A DNA stretch of 44,052 nt from Candidatus Zixiibacteriota bacterium (GTDB lineage: Bacteria; Zixibacteria; MSB-5A5; GN15; FEB-12). Position 1 is the first letter of the stretch. Each line of letters opens with the position of its first letter. The stretch is taken from positions 1-44,052 of the forward strand of contig JAWXAN010000040.1 in the NCBI GenBank assembly GCA_034439475.1, read 5' to 3'. Below the pieces are notes generated by a model that saw only the letters and a list, made by a program, of their open reading frames with translations, was not told the DNA's origin and did no database searches. Below, piece after piece: positions 43,781 to 44,052 of this stretch. The position numbers and the translations under genes were made by a program.

Positions 43781-43940
43781 GTGTCGGGCGCCCCGCCTGA
43801 CACGTTAATATCTCTTCGCGCGGGACGTCCCTGTCGCGCGCCAACATTAAGATCACACCGCAAGCGGTGTGCTACAAGAAATCAAAGCAGACATTTCCAG
43901 TACGTCGTTGCGAGGAGTTCCGTATCAAACGGGACGACGC
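43781..43940. repeat. Cluster of inverted repeats (REP-like mosaic)
   Basis: The 328 bp after the M28 gene hold no credible gene but several close palindromes. 43781-43803 is a ten-pair stem GTGTCGGGCG/CGCCTGACAC with a CCC loop. 43817-43840 is CGCGC...GCGCG around GGGACGTCCC. 43854-43871 is CACACCGC-AA-GCGGTGTG. CGTCGT at 43903-43908 can pair with ACGACG at 43934-43939. The density suggests dispersed repetitive elements inserted in a mosaic. No second copy is in this window. Confidence 0.6.
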
Positions 43941-44052
43941 TGCAATCTCAGTTCATCCCGTCCTAACAATAATCTGCCTTGACTTATCCCTGAAAACCGC
44001 TATTCTATCTAAGTGTAGAAGTACACTTGTTCTCTTAAATCTTTAGGACTGG

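Noticed and set aside
43781-43940. CRISPR array
   Set aside because: The palindromes differ from each other and there is no regular direct repeat with spacers.
43778-43966. Short plus-strand frame at the right end
   Set aside because: It is made of the palindromic repeats themselves and has no coding signature.

Overview
The window is a 44 kb stretch of a Gram-negative-type bacterial chromosome with moderate GC and frequent TTG/GTG starts. Four features point to the FCB side of the tree, and Zixibacteria or a neighbouring candidate phylum would fit: a secreted protein with an 'NYPNPFNPST' C-terminal FlgD-like sorting domain, two GWxTD-type proteins, a tandem array of DUF1573 proteins, and an Mla-type outer-membrane lipid system. 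That placement is inference; there is no rRNA in the window, only one tRNA-Ala(GGC).

Layout. 1-122: end of an IS3-family element running off the left edge. 223-3320 (minus): operon of M20 dipeptidase, atypical SDR and EamA transporter. 3501-5788 (minus): ferritin-like protein, then an ABC-2 exporter pair. 5934-9236 (plus): four tandem exported DUF1573 paralogues closed by a strong terminator. 9321-12102 (minus): two GWxTD-domain proteins. 12274-18892 (minus): YIP1 protein, TolC, MacA-like adaptor, LolD/MacB-type ATPase and two separate MacB-type permeases, together a tripartite export system. 19011-20609 (minus): thioredoxin reductase and CobO. 20862 (plus): a dCTP deaminase homologue. 21492-23231 (minus): a secreted protein of about four repeats. 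23401-24919 (minus): tRNA-Ala and a DHA2 MFS exporter. 25079-27119 (plus): ECF sigma, zinc-finger anti-sigma, lipoprotein. 27235-32155 (plus): DeoB, DeoC, an archaemetzincin-like pseudoprotease and an MrfA-type helicase. 32171-34743 (minus): MlaD/F/E-like lipid transporter. 35245-36075 (minus): sorted secreted protein. 36637 (plus): OPT transporter. 38631-41855 (minus): degenerate REC-GGDEF, Xer recombinase, ComF, TPR protein. 42006-43724 (plus): M28 peptidase with PDZ domain. 43781-43940: cluster of inverted repeats.

The most striking observation is the fourth DUF1573 paralogue (8407-9171). It is a full-length, otherwise intact frame interrupted only by a TGA, and that TGA sits exactly at the first cysteine of the family's conserved C-x-C motif. 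Immediately downstream lies a stem-loop with the spacing of a bacterial SECIS element. This makes it a candidate selenoprotein with a Sec-Gly-Cys motif; a very recent nonsense mutation is the main alternative. Other homologues depart from their families at key residues: the archaemetzincin lacks the HExxH glutamate and the third zinc histidine, the dCTP deaminase has Ser where the catalytic Glu is expected, the SDR lacks the Tyr/Lys pair, and the REC-GGDEF protein is degenerate in both domains.
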